From: Pseudomonas berkeleyensis
GTDB lineage: Bacteria > Pseudomonadota > Gammaproteobacteria > Pseudomonadales > Pseudomonadaceae
NCBI RefSeq assembly: GCF_014109765.1
Contig: NZ_CP059139.1
Coordinates: 1,488,001 to 1,552,000 of the forward strand
Reading direction: 5' to 3'
Length of the DNA stretch: 64,000 nt
The translations under genes and the position numbers were made by a program. Numbering within the stretch: the stretch's first letter is position 1; every line of letters starts with the position of its first letter. Shown here one piece after another: positions 8,072 to 16,788 of the stretch. Below the pieces are notes generated by a model. The model searched no databases. It was not told where the DNA came from and was given only the letters and a program-made list of their open reading frames with translations.

Positions 8072-8233
8072 TCAGGAAAATATACCCGCGTCAGTTGTAC
8101 CAGCTGGGCCAGCCTCGGTGTTCTTGAGTTCAAGTCGGACAAGGCTGGGCGCCTGATAGGGTTGCCGTTCGCGGGCGTCGATCTGCTCGTTTTGTTCTGT
8201 GCTGGTAACGGTTTCAGGCTCTTTTGGTTGCAT
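8072..8233 (-). CDS. Lasso-peptide-like precursor 1 (promoter-proximal)
   Basis: The first precursor in the direction of transcription, 53 residues from the ATG at 8233. A longer in-frame extension upstream to 8443 exists but is Arg-rich and not shared by the other copies, so it was not used. Leader ERQPYQAPSLVRLEL with Tyr26, Pro29, Leu31; Thr39(-2). The predicted core AGPAGTTDAGIFS has Ala1, Asp8 and C-terminal Ser13. The 250-300 bases upstream (8234-8520) should hold the promoter of the array; I see no clear -35/-10 there. Confidence 0.86.
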   Translation of the reverse strand: MQPKEPETVTSTEQNEQIDARERQPYQAPSLVRLELKNTEAGPAGTTDAGIFS

Positions 8234-8568
8234 GTCGGATATCCCGTTGGTTGCAGTTATCTGATCGTATCCGCGTTGTCTGTTGAGCAAACACTCAGAA
8301 TGCCGTGATGGCTTTGGATAAAGTGCCTGCTGGCGGACTCTGATTGAGCGTTGTCCTAACCTGAGCGTTCTAGCACGATGATTGCTCGCCTGCCAGATGG
8401 CAGAGCGAAATGCCTCTACCAGTTGCTGCCCCCCCACACGCACTTATGCCTAATACGCTTCGCGGGCTTGAGTAGGGGGAGGGCATGCGGCATTCTTGAG
8501 GAGCCTAGGACTGGCGGTGGATGAGCTTTCGCTGGCGTATGGCCTCATTTACCTGCCCGAGTCGTTTC

Positions 8569-9645
8569 ATGCACATCGCCTTTGTTCTGGGCACGCGCCC
8601 CGAAATCATCAAGCTGTCTTCCCTGATCAAGGCCTGCCAGGATCAACGGATCGACTACACCCTGATCCATACCAATCAGCATTATTCGTCCTCCATGGAT
8701 GCGCGCTTCTTCGAGGAACTGGCGTTGCCGGCCGCCCATTTCAACCTGGGGGTGGGGGCCTGTCCTCCCGTCTCCCAGGTCGGACGTATGCTGGTGGCTC
8801 TGGAACCGTTGCTCAACGACCTGAAGCCCGATCATGTGGTGGTGCAAGGCGATACCAACAGCGCTCTGGCCGGTGGGCTGGCGGCTAGCAAGGCAGGCTT
8901 TGACGTGGCGCACGTCGAAGCGGGGTTGCGCAGTTTCGACCGCAGCATGCCTGAGGAAAACAACCGGGTGCTGCTCGACCACCTGGCCAGTCACTGGTTC
9001 TGCCCTGCCGAGCGGCAGGTTCAACTCCTGGCACGGGAGGGTATCACCGGGCCGGGTGTACAGGTGACCGGCAATACGGGCGTGGATGCCACCTTGCTGT
9101 ATGCCGCTCGAGCCATCGAGCAGTCACAGGTGCTGGCACGCTTCGGGTTGCAGCCAGGCAATTATCTGTTGCTGACCTGTCATCGCCCCTCCAACACCGA
9201 TGATATGGCGCGTTTCGCCCAGCTCATGAGCAGTATTGAGCATCTCGCCAGGAGGCGTGGGCAGGTGGTCATATATCCCTGCCACCCTCGCTTGTCAGCG
9301 GCACATCACGCGATACTCGCGGCCTTGCCTTCGATTATCTGCTGCGAGCCACTGGGCTACCTGGATACCTTGGCATTACTGCAGCAGTCATCCCTGCTAC
9401 TCACCGACAGTGGGGGGCTGCAGGAAGAGGCCTATGTGCTGGGTTTGCCTTGCCTGATCCTGCGTAACAATACCGAGCGTCCGGAAACCCTGGAAAACGG
9501 TGGCGCCTACCTGGTTCGGGATATCTCGCCAGAGACGCTTTGCCGACTGGCTGCCGAGTTGGAAGGGGCGAGCATTCACAGGGGCGGAGCCCTTGGCGAT
9601 GGCCTTGCCTATCGCCATGTTCTCGGTGCTTTGCTCGAATCCTGA
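8569..9645 (+). CDS. wecB: UDP-N-acetylglucosamine 2-epimerase (WecB/MnaA family)
   Basis: From the ATG at 8569 the protein begins MHIAFVLGTRPEIIK, the family's N-terminal motif. An in-frame ATG at 8521 would add 16 residues that do not fit the family, though a GGTGG precedes it. Other family signatures are QGDTNSALAGGLAASKAGFDVAHVEAGLRS, PEENNR and the C-terminal DSGGLQEEA region. The enzyme interconverts UDP-GlcNAc and UDP-ManNAc. Its product is the natural donor for WecG/TagA-type transferases, one of which is fused into the next gene (9657-11369), so the two probably make and use ManNAc in the local polysaccharide. Confidence 0.88.
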   Translation: MHIAFVLGTRPEIIKLSSLIKACQDQRIDYTLIHTNQHYSSSMDARFFEELALPAAHFNLGVGACPPVSQVGRMLVALEPLLNDLKPDHVVVQGDTNSALAGGLAASKAGFDVAHVEAGLRSFDRSMPEENNRVLLDHLASHWFCPAERQVQLLAREGITGPGVQVTGNTGVDATLLYAARAIEQSQVLARFGLQPGNYLLLTCHRPSNTDDMARFAQLMSSIEHLARRRGQVVIYPCHPRLSAAHHAILAALPSIICCEPLGYLDTLALLQQSSLLLTDSGGLQEEAYVLGLPCLILRNNTERPETLENGGAYLVRDISPETLCRLAAELEGASIHRGGALGDGLAYRHVLGALLES

Positions 9646-9656
9646 GGCTGTCAGGG

Positions 9657-11369
9657 TTAGCCGAAGAGGCGCTTGGCGAGCCAGGCCGGCAGCCATAGCA
9701 TGATCAGGCGGCTATTGCTGGTGACATAGCGTTTGAGCAGCCGCCGCGGTTCCTGGAGAAGGCGAAACAGCCACTCGCAACCGGCCCGCTGCATCCACAA
9801 TGGAGCACGCCGCAGGCGCCCAGCCAGGACATCGAACGAGCCACCAACTCCCATCAGGAAGGGTATATCGAGCCTGGCCTGGACGCGGCTCAGAAACAGA
9901 TCCTGATTAGGTGTAGGGAGCCCGACGATCAGGCAGTCGGCTCCGCTGTCGCGCAGTGTCTCGAAGAGCTGCGGCTCCTGTTCTGCGTTGAAATAGCCAT
10001 GGTGCCAGCCCGCCAGTTGCAGCGTCGGGTAACGCTGTTGCAGCTTTCTCACGGCCTCTTCGATGACATCGGGCCTTGCCCCCAGCAAATAGGGGCGAAA
10101 GCCCTGGATGGCACAGGCTTGCAGCAACGCATGCATCGTATCGATGCCGGTTACCCGCTGCGGAACGGGGATACCCAGGCCGCGGGCTGCCCATACGACA
10201 CCCATGCCATCTGCCACGCAAAGCTCTGCACGAAACAGTGCCTGGCGCAGTTGGGCATCCTCTTGCAGGTCGATCAGCTTGGCAGTATTGACGTCCGCCA
10301 ATCTCAGCGATTGGCGTGTCTTCATGCTGTCCAGTGCGCGCTGGATGACCTGTTCCTGTGTCACCAGACTGACGGGGGCGCCGAGCACGATGGCTTGCGT
10401 CGGGGTCGAGAGCGCCTGATCCAGTGCCCTCTCGTGTCGCCAGCGGGAGAGTCTTCCAACCCTGTCTGCACCGAGTACGGACTGAAGGGCTTTCAGGCGC
10501 ATACGCCGAGTCGACGAGACAGGCGTTCGCTGAGCGTCTCGGGCCTGTTGCAGAAACGCTTCGCGTTGTGCAGGCGTCACGGGGGCAATGGCCGAGCCTT
10601 CCTCAGCAGGGCGTGCCTCCTGATAAAGATTACCGGCCGTGCAGTTCGTGGGGGCAACGGGTTCCCAGCCTCCCAGGCGTATGATGCGCTGCAGGCCGTC
10701 TGCACTGAAATAGCAGGTGTGCGCTGGATGCACTGCCGTCCAGGTGGCACCCGGGATGAATGCATCGGGGACTTCGATGGCCAGGCGACTTTCGGGTGTA
10801 CTGACGGCGGCAAGCTGCCTGAGCACACCCACAGGGTCGACCAGATGTTCAAAGGTATGAAAGAGCACGATCAGATCAAGCGTACCGACCTGGTCGATCT
10901 GCTCGAGTTCGATGAAACGAACGGGGGCACCATCGAGCGCCAGGGTGCGTTCGGCATGACCTGGCTCGACCGCGAACAGTTGCAGGTCATCGCGTAAGGC
11001 ATGCAGGCTGCCAAGGAAGGCGCCATGGCCGGAACCGATCTCCAGAACCCTGGCATGGCGGGGCAGTGATTGAGCCAGTCGCCTGGCTCTGTGCAATGCC
11101 AGCTCTCGGCTGCGCATTTGCAACAGCAGGCGTTCGTTCGGCGTGTTGCTGGCCATGAAGGGGAACAGCTGGCGATAGTGTTCCCGGTAGAAGTGATCCA
11201 GAGTCGTGGCCGGCAGATCCGGACACAGGTAAGCCGAGGCGCAATGGCCACAGCAGTAGAGCGTCTGGCCGCTATCGAGCAATTGCTCCCGGTCGATAGC
11301 GTGCTGATCTTCTGTCATGCCGCAGAACCGGCAGATGGCGGCTCCATAATTCGGTCGCATCAGGCTCAT
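9657..11369 (-). CDS. Fusion: zinc-ribbon/SAM methyltransferase + WecG/TagA/CpsF glycosyltransferase
   Basis: A 570-residue two-part protein. Residues 1-50 hold Cys pairs (CRFC..., CCGHC), a putative zinc ribbon. About 60-240 form a class I methyltransferase with the SAM loop VLEIGSGHGAFLG and Methyltransf_23-like FHTFEHLVDP. From about residue 325 on there is a GT26 domain: LADVNTAKLIDL, ADGMGVVWAARGLG, VTGIDTMHALLQACA, VGLPTPNQDLFL and VGGSFDVLAGRLRRAP, as in WecG/TagA ManNAc(A) transferases. The C-terminal 40 residues (EWLFRLLQEPRRLLKRY) are typical of the family. It ends 12 bases from the convergent wecB-like gene and overlaps the epimerase start at 11366 by 4 bases. Confidence 0.85.
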   Translation of the reverse strand: MSLMRPNYGAAICRFCGMTEDQHAIDREQLLDSGQTLYCCGHCASAYLCPDLPATTLDHFYREHYRQLFPFMASNTPNERLLLQMRSRELALHRARRLAQSLPRHARVLEIGSGHGAFLGSLHALRDDLQLFAVEPGHAERTLALDGAPVRFIELEQIDQVGTLDLIVLFHTFEHLVDPVGVLRQLAAVSTPESRLAIEVPDAFIPGATWTAVHPAHTCYFSADGLQRIIRLGGWEPVAPTNCTAGNLYQEARPAEEGSAIAPVTPAQREAFLQQARDAQRTPVSSTRRMRLKALQSVLGADRVGRLSRWRHERALDQALSTPTQAIVLGAPVSLVTQEQVIQRALDSMKTRQSLRLADVNTAKLIDLQEDAQLRQALFRAELCVADGMGVVWAARGLGIPVPQRVTGIDTMHALLQACAIQGFRPYLLGARPDVIEEAVRKLQQRYPTLQLAGWHHGYFNAEQEPQLFETLRDSGADCLIVGLPTPNQDLFLSRVQARLDIPFLMGVGGSFDVLAGRLRRAPLWMQRAGCEWLFRLLQEPRRLLKRYVTSNSRLIMLWLPAWLAKRLFG

Positions 11370-12358
11370 GCGTTGGCCTTATGCTTCTGCCACTCTGTCA
11401 CGATCTCCTGAAGGCTGTCATCGAGCGGTGTCGCTGCATGCCAGCCCGTGGTCTCCGTGGTCTTTTCCGGAGCCCCCCATTGGCTAGGACGGTCGACCTT
11501 GCGGCGCAGGGCTGGATCGCTGTGAATCTCTACGGTCAGGCCCAGGCATCGAGCCAGGCCATTGACGATATCGGTAATTGCCGTTTCGCGACCGCTGCAC
11601 AGGTTGTAGGCACTGGCTCGTTGCTCGGGCCACGGTGCATGGTTGGCCAGTGCGGCCAGACCGGTGGCGAGATCCCTGACATCGACGAAGTCGCGACGAG
11701 TATGCAGGTTGCCCATTGCCAGGCGTATATGCGAGCCCGCCGGTGCACCTTCCATGCGTCTCAAGACCTCAGGGATCAGATGGCCATTGGGGTCGCCCCA
11801 GCCGATGGCATTGAACAGTCGGGCAATGATGCCACTGGCCCCAGTGCGCTCGGCCCACAATGCCAGTTGGTGTTCGTTGCTCAGTTTGGTGCCGGCATAG
11901 ACATCGCAGGGATGCAGTTGCATGTCTTCGTGAAGAGGCTGATCCGCGACGGCGTAAACCGCGCCGCTGGAGGCCAGCAGGACGCGTTTGCAGCCTTGCT
12001 TTGCACAGGCATCGAGAACGGTCTGCAGGCCCAGGACATTGACCTCAACAGCCAGCCTGGGATCCGCTTCACAGCTGGGGATGTGATGCAGCGCCGCCAG
12101 GTGAATCAGCGTATCCGGCTCGAACTCGCGCAATGCCTGTTCAACGCGCTCTGGGTCACGTATGTCGCCAAGGAAAGTGCTGAGGCCAGGGCGAGCCGCG
12201 GGCATGGGCAGGCCGACGGACAAATTGTCGAAAACGGCGACGTGCGCCTCTGGTAGTAATACTTCCAGCAGGCGACTACCAATGAATCCTGCTCCGCCTG
12301 TGATGAAAAACCGCCTTTTATTCCCCGATGCTGCGAATGGTGAAGACAACTTCCGCAC
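11366..12358 (-). CDS. NAD-dependent nucleotide-sugar epimerase/dehydratase
   Basis: An extended short-chain dehydrogenase (SDR) of about 330 residues: Rossmann motif FITGGAGFIGSRL near residues 18-30, HLAALHHIP, and a catalytic region ASSGAVYAVADQP...YAGTKLSNE with Ser, Tyr and Lys of the SDR triad. Most like UDP-glucose/UDP-galactose 4-epimerases of surface polysaccharide loci; substrate not determined. The start given is a GTG with a weak ribosome site, so a start a few codons downstream is possible. It overlaps the next gene (9657-11369) by 4 bases. Confidence 0.85.
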   Translation of the reverse strand: MRKLSSPFAASGNKRRFFITGGAGFIGSRLLEVLLPEAHVAVFDNLSVGLPMPAARPGLSTFLGDIRDPERVEQALREFEPDTLIHLAALHHIPSCEADPRLAVEVNVLGLQTVLDACAKQGCKRVLLASSGAVYAVADQPLHEDMQLHPCDVYAGTKLSNEHQLALWAERTGASGIIARLFNAIGWGDPNGHLIPEVLRRMEGAPAGSHIRLAMGNLHTRRDFVDVRDLATGLAALANHAPWPEQRASAYNLCSGRETAITDIVNGLARCLGLTVEIHSDPALRRKVDRPSQWGAPEKTTETTGWHAATPLDDSLQEIVTEWQKHKANA

Positions 12359-12544
12359 TCCCTGGCTGGCAAATCAGGCACCGAGTTCAGCGCCATTGAT
12401 GGTGCCCTATTGTAGGGCGGTTTTGGCAGAACAACAGGTGGGTAGACGCAGAATCCGATGATGATTGTTGTTAGGATGCTGCGTTGATTTCTGGGGCTTA
12501 TGTCGCTCGTCCAGCGTGATGTTCGGACTGTATGGAGGCTGTCT

Positions 12545-14401
12545 ATGTGTGGTCTGGTGGTTCTGGCGCGTTGGCCAGAGCAGGCGAGCAGGCTGGCAAT
12601 GCGAGCTGCGTTGGATTGTCTGGCGCATCGCGGGCCGGATGCTGAAGGCATGCATGCGGCCTGGGGTGGTCGGCTGCTGCTGGGGCATCGTCGTCTTGCG
12701 ATTCTCGATACCAATACGGCGGCGTCCCAGCCCATGATTGACCCGCTGACGGCAACCGCGCTGGTCTTCAATGGCGCGATCTACAACTATCGTGAGTTGC
12801 GCGCTGATTTGCAGGCACTGGGCGCCGTTTTCAGCACGGGCTCCGATACGGAGGTCATTCTGCTGGCCTGGCGTCATTGGGGCACGGCGTGCTTCCAGCG
12901 TTTCAATGGTATGTGGGCGCTGGCGATACACGATGGGCCTTCCGGGAAGCTGTATCTGAGTCGTGATCGCCTTGGGGTCAAACCCCTGTATTGCCGGCGA
13001 TCGGCGGATTGCCTGGCGGTGGCCAGCGAACTCAAGGCTGTGCTGGCAGCCAGCCAGGCGCCGCTAAGGGTCGACCCCGCCGCGGCATTGGACTACCTGA
13101 GCCTGGGCTTGCTCGATCATCGTCCTTCCAGTTTCCTGCAGGACATCATCGAGGTACCACCCGGGGCACTATGGTGTGTCACGCCGGATGGCTTCATCGA
13201 GCAACGACGTTTTCATGACTGGCCCGAGGTCGATCCAGACTTGCAATGCGAGACGGTCGCCAAGGCGCTGCCCGAGCTTCTCGTGGATGCCGTCGGTTTG
13301 CGTCTGCGCTCCGATGTCGCGCTTGCCGCGCAGCTTTCCGGTGGTATGGACTCGGGTAGCGTGGCCTGGGCCATCGGTCAGCAACGCCAGGCGCTGGAGC
13401 ATTTCCAGGGCTTTTTTTCCTATGGCTACGATGGCGAGATAGGCCAGGAGCACGACGAAACGGCGGCAGCCTTGCGCACCCTGGAGCATGTCGCGCCTGG
13501 GTTGCCGTATCACCGGGTAGCGGCTGCCGCCTGTCCGCAACTGGCGGAGCTTGAACAATTGATCGCGGTGCAGGAGTTGCCAGTGGCGACGCCGAGCATT
13601 CTGGCGGGGTGGCGCCTGTTCCGGGCTATCTCGGCAACCGGGGCGAAGGTGGTACTGACGGGGGATGGCAGTGATGAGCTGTTTGCCGGCTATACCCGGC
13701 GCTATCTGCCGTTGGCACTGCGTCGAGCGCTCGGGCGATTGGATTTTGCACAGGCGGGTGCACTTCTGGCGAGTGATGAGCTGTCATACGGCATTGCACT
13801 GCGCCGCTTGGTCTGGAGTCTACCCGCCTCGGCCTTGTATGGCCTGTTCCGCCGGCAGCCGCATATGCGCGTGCTCCGTGAGGGCTTCCTGAATGCTCAG
13901 CGAGAGGCATTGCAGGGCGTGATCGCTCTGCAGCGCCAGGAGCTCGATGTGCAGGGCGTCGATGATGTGAGGCGGGTGCTGCTGCCGCAGATTCTGCGCT
14001 ATGGCGATCGCAATGCCATGGCCTGGGGCATCGAGTCACGATCCCCATTTCTGGACTACCGCATCGCCGAGCTGGCCATGCGCCTACCCGCATCACGCAA
14101 GGTTGGGCCGGCGGGTGGCAAGCTGCCGCTGCGCATGGCGATGACTGGCCGTCTGCCGGATGCCGTGGTGCGTGGGCACAAGAATCGCGGGTTGGGCAAT
14201 GCCGAGCAGTACCAGGTTGGCCATATGAACCTGACCGAACTGCTCGAGGCACCTCCGCAGGCCGCAGCAGATTTCATCGACATCGCGCAGCTACGCGAAC
14301 AGCTACGTCGCCAGCCAGGCAACCCCAGATTGTGGTGGCCGGTCTGTTTCCTGCTTTGGCTGCGTTGGCTGGAGACCGGGCCGGGGCGACTAACGTGCTG
14401 A
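12545..14401 (+). CDS. Asparagine synthetase (glutamine-hydrolysing), AsnB/WbpS-like
   Basis: 618 residues from the ATG at 12545, which gives MCGLVVL with the catalytic Cys2 intact; the open frame extends 15 codons upstream, but that would bury the nucleophile. Glutaminase signatures are LAHRGPDAEG, GHRRLAILD and VFNGAIYNYRELR; the synthetase ATP loop is LSGGMDSGS. It should release ammonia from glutamine and amidate a carboxylate. In polysaccharide loci such enzymes often amidate uronic acids. Unlike the homologue at 5008 it keeps glutaminase activity, so it is a less likely lasso cyclase. It is convergent with, and overlaps by 12 bases, the glycosyltransferase at 14390. Confidence 0.88.
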   Translation: MCGLVVLARWPEQASRLAMRAALDCLAHRGPDAEGMHAAWGGRLLLGHRRLAILDTNTAASQPMIDPLTATALVFNGAIYNYRELRADLQALGAVFSTGSDTEVILLAWRHWGTACFQRFNGMWALAIHDGPSGKLYLSRDRLGVKPLYCRRSADCLAVASELKAVLAASQAPLRVDPAAALDYLSLGLLDHRPSSFLQDIIEVPPGALWCVTPDGFIEQRRFHDWPEVDPDLQCETVAKALPELLVDAVGLRLRSDVALAAQLSGGMDSGSVAWAIGQQRQALEHFQGFFSYGYDGEIGQEHDETAAALRTLEHVAPGLPYHRVAAAACPQLAELEQLIAVQELPVATPSILAGWRLFRAISATGAKVVLTGDGSDELFAGYTRRYLPLALRRALGRLDFAQAGALLASDELSYGIALRRLVWSLPASALYGLFRRQPHMRVLREGFLNAQREALQGVIALQRQELDVQGVDDVRRVLLPQILRYGDRNAMAWGIESRSPFLDYRIAELAMRLPASRKVGPAGGKLPLRMAMTGRLPDAVVRGHKNRGLGNAEQYQVGHMNLTELLEAPPQAAADFIDIAQLREQLRRQPGNPRLWWPVCFLLWLRWLETGPGRLTC

Positions 14402-15463
14402 CAGGTTTTCGTAGAGGGCTTTTACGCGTTGACGAATACCTTCCCAGGTGAAGGTATTCATCGTGCGTCGATGATGTTCGTCGCTGATCCTGCCTCGAGA
14501 CTGCTGCACGATGCATTGCACGAGTCGGCTGACATCCGCGAGTGGGTAGAGCGCATCCTCCAGGCCGACTTGGGCGAGGATCGCCCGGTTGCCTGGAATG
14601 TCGCTGGCGACCACCGGGCAACGGTGCAACAGCATTTCGATGATCACTGTCGGCATGCCTTCCATTTCCGACGGGAGCAGGAATGCATCGGCTGCAGCCG
14701 ACATCCCGGCGACATCGTTGTCGCTGACGAAGCCGTGGAACTGTACCCGTTCACTCAGTCCCTGGCTGGCGGCCAGATGTTCCAGGCGTGCACGGTCAGG
14801 GCCGGTGCCGACCAGATGCAGCACTGCCTGCTCGAGTCCAGGTTGGCTAAGCGCTGCAATGGCGTCTTCGAGGCGTTTGACGCAGTCGAGTCGTCCCACC
14901 GACAGCAAGGCCGGCGAGCCCTCGAGTTCTGTGCCCATGGCGTTCTGAGGCAGGCTCTTCAGCAGCACACAGTTGGGGATGAATACCGGGCGGGTGACGC
15001 GCAGGTTTCGGGTCTGTAGATAGTCCAGCCAGAATTCAGCCAGTAACACGGTGGCATCAGCCCGCTTCAGGAGCCAGCGTTCGGCCAGTTGATCCCATAG
15101 CCACTTGGCCGCGCGTTTACCGGTGCTGCTGTCGTGATCGTAGTAACAATGTGGTGTGTAGACGACTTTCTTGTTCAGACGATGGGCCATGTACGCCGTA
15201 CGTAGACTGATCGGTGTGCGTGAGCCATGGACATGCACGATATCCGCCCAGCGAACGTCGGCCAGCAGGTTGGCCTTGCTCGCATGATGGACTTCATAGC
15301 GGCCTGCACCCGCGTCAGGGTCTATAGCCTGAGCGATCACGCGTATCGAATGCCCCTCTTGCAATGCCAGATCGGCCAGGCCGGCGATGTGGCGCGAAAC
15401 GCCACCACCGCCAGTATGAGGTTGGAAGTTCTTGTAGACGTGCAGGATGCGTGCAGGAGTCAT
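14390..15463 (-). CDS. Glycosyltransferase family 4
   Basis: 357 residues with GT-B fold features of GT4: N-terminal HTGGGGVSRHIAGLA, a middle VGRLDCVKRLEDAIAA and a C-terminal nucleotide-sugar site with LLPSEMEGMPTVIIEML. A cytoplasmic enzyme that adds a sugar to the growing lipid-linked repeat unit; donor and acceptor are unknown. It lies in the minus-strand exopolysaccharide run, 8 bases after the polymerase-like gene. Confidence 0.9.
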   Translation of the reverse strand: MTPARILHVYKNFQPHTGGGGVSRHIAGLADLALQEGHSIRVIAQAIDPDAGAGRYEVHHASKANLLADVRWADIVHVHGSRTPISLRTAYMAHRLNKKVVYTPHCYYDHDSSTGKRAAKWLWDQLAERWLLKRADATVLLAEFWLDYLQTRNLRVTRPVFIPNCVLLKSLPQNAMGTELEGSPALLSVGRLDCVKRLEDAIAALSQPGLEQAVLHLVGTGPDRARLEHLAASQGLSERVQFHGFVSDNDVAGMSAAADAFLLPSEMEGMPTVIIEMLLHRCPVVASDIPGNRAILAQVGLEDALYPLADVSRLVQCIVQQSRGRISDEHHRRTMNTFTWEGIRQRVKALYENLSAR

Positions 15464-15471
15464 GTCGAGAC

Positions 15472-16788
15472 TTATCTAAGGGGCTGTGAAGTGATAACGG
15501 CGCTGCCTGTATCGAGTGCGCCGAATGCGCGTACGGCGCCGCCGAGCATCAGCCACAGCGCCGCCGAGCCTGAAACCGAAAGGATGTGTTCGGAGGTTAC
15601 CAGTGTGATGGTCATGCCGGCCGCTAGGTAGAAGATTGCCAAACCAAGCGTCTCTTGATGCTGGCGGTAGCCTTTCAGCGCCAGGAGCATGGCTCGCCCA
15701 TAAAAATACAGGAACACCAGTGCGCCGGGGACGCCGATCTGGAACGCGATGCTGAAAATTGCCCCTTCGCCGCCGCCGAGACTGCTCAGGAAAAGTGTTC
15801 CGGCTACTGCGCCCTGTCGCCCCAGCCCGCCGCCCAGCAGTAAAACCTGTGGCAGGTCTTGCAGGTTCTTTTGCAGGGCCGTCCAGTGCCCGATGCTGGA
15901 GCCATCGAGGAAGAAGATGGTTTTGATGATCAAGGAGGCCGAGGCCGCGAGAAAGCCCGTTAGCACGACGCTGGCGAGCATGAGTCGAACCCAGGGCGGG
16001 CCGGATAGCTGGCGTGCGCTGAGGGCGTAGCCGAGCAGAGCGATCCCTGCCATCAGCATCGCGCCGCGGGTTCCCGACATCCACACGCCAGCGAGCAGCA
16101 TGGCGCACAGCAGCAAGCGCAGGCAGAGGCCTGCACGATCACGCAGATACCTGTGGTTCATCGCCAGTGCCAGCAGCGCTGCAATGGCCAGAAAGCTACC
16201 TTGAGCCAGTGGTGCGGCGAGCAGTCCGGCAGCGCGCCGTTGCAGGTTCTCCATGGTGCCCATGTAGAAGTTCCAGGGCAGGGCGGTTTCGGGGTGTGTC
16301 GATCTGGGTAGAACGCCCTTGATCTGTGCGCTGTACTCCGGAAAGCGCAGGGTGTGCGTCCAGAATTCGGTGTGGCCGATATCCCAGGCACCGAAGGCGG
16401 TACTGGCCAGTGCGATGACGACGATGAACGACGCGCTGCGTTGCAGCTCCGCGGCGTTGCGAATGCAGTAGTAACCGACCAGGAACAGCAGCGGGGGAAT
16501 CATCAGGCTGCCGAACGAACCGATGATGATCGGCAGTGAAACCCCATAGGCGAGGCCGATCGGAATGTGCACGAGCGCCAGGGCGCCATACAGCACGATG
16601 GCGATAAGCATATCCCTGGGCAGTCGGCAGACCAGCAGGCACAGGGCGGCCGTGATGATGATGGTGGCGTCGCGGCTGGGGCGCAGCATCGAGGCTGCGG
16701 GGAAATTGCCGGCGTCATAGAGCCAGGCCGTGAACAGGTCGCCGCAGTGAATCCAGAGGATCAGCAACAGCAGGTAATAGCGTCTCAT
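15472..16788 (-). CDS. O-antigen polymerase/ligase-like membrane protein (Wzy-like)
   Basis: About 438 residues with 10 or more hydrophobic segments and the Wzy_C/O-antigen ligase-type stretch LLAGVWMSGTRGAMLMAGIALLGYAL. The start at 16788 overlaps the previous stop (ATGA); a TTG/ATG extension to 16815 is less likely. A large periplasmic loop around residues 140-190 contains Asp, Glu and Arg-rich residues. It would polymerise or ligate lipid-linked repeat units in the periplasm. A second protein of this broad type begins at the left edge of the window (1-708). Confidence 0.82.
   Translation of the reverse strand: MRRYYLLLLILWIHCGDLFTAWLYDAGNFPAASMLRPSRDATIIITAALCLLVCRLPRDMLIAIVLYGALALVHIPIGLAYGVSLPIIIGSFGSLMIPPLLFLVGYYCIRNAAELQRSASFIVVIALASTAFGAWDIGHTEFWTHTLRFPEYSAQIKGVLPRSTHPETALPWNFYMGTMENLQRRAAGLLAAPLAQGSFLAIAALLALAMNHRYLRDRAGLCLRLLLCAMLLAGVWMSGTRGAMLMAGIALLGYALSARQLSGPPWVRLMLASVVLTGFLAASASLIIKTIFFLDGSSIGHWTALQKNLQDLPQVLLLGGGLGRQGAVAGTLFLSSLGGGEGAIFSIAFQIGVPGALVFLYFYGRAMLLALKGYRQHQETLGLAIFYLAAGMTITLVTSEHILSVSGSAALWLMLGGAVRAFGALDTGSAVITSQPLR

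Larger units (their letters stand above)
7012..8233 (-). repeat. Tandem array of five duplicated precursor units
   Basis: The five precursor start codons are spaced 288, 289, 243 and 240 bases apart. Duplication covers spacer as well as gene. The spacers at about 7197-7298 and 7484-7584 match each other closely, both running from AAGCCAATACAGCTCAGCA towards a shared CAAAGGCT stretch. Those at about 7765-7828 and 8009-8076 match each other (both contain GCTGATCAGCGAT and GGTCAGGAA). Two spacer types therefore show at least two duplication events. Confidence 0.85.

Noticed and set aside
8234..8443. N-terminal extension of the first precursor (70 extra residues)
   Set aside because: Arg-rich, not shared by the other four copies, and the internal ATG at 8233 aligns with all the others.
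12545..14401. Lasso cyclase role for the second asparagine-synthetase homologue
   Set aside because: It keeps Cys2 and the glutaminase motifs, and lies among polysaccharide genes; the enzyme at 5008 fits better.
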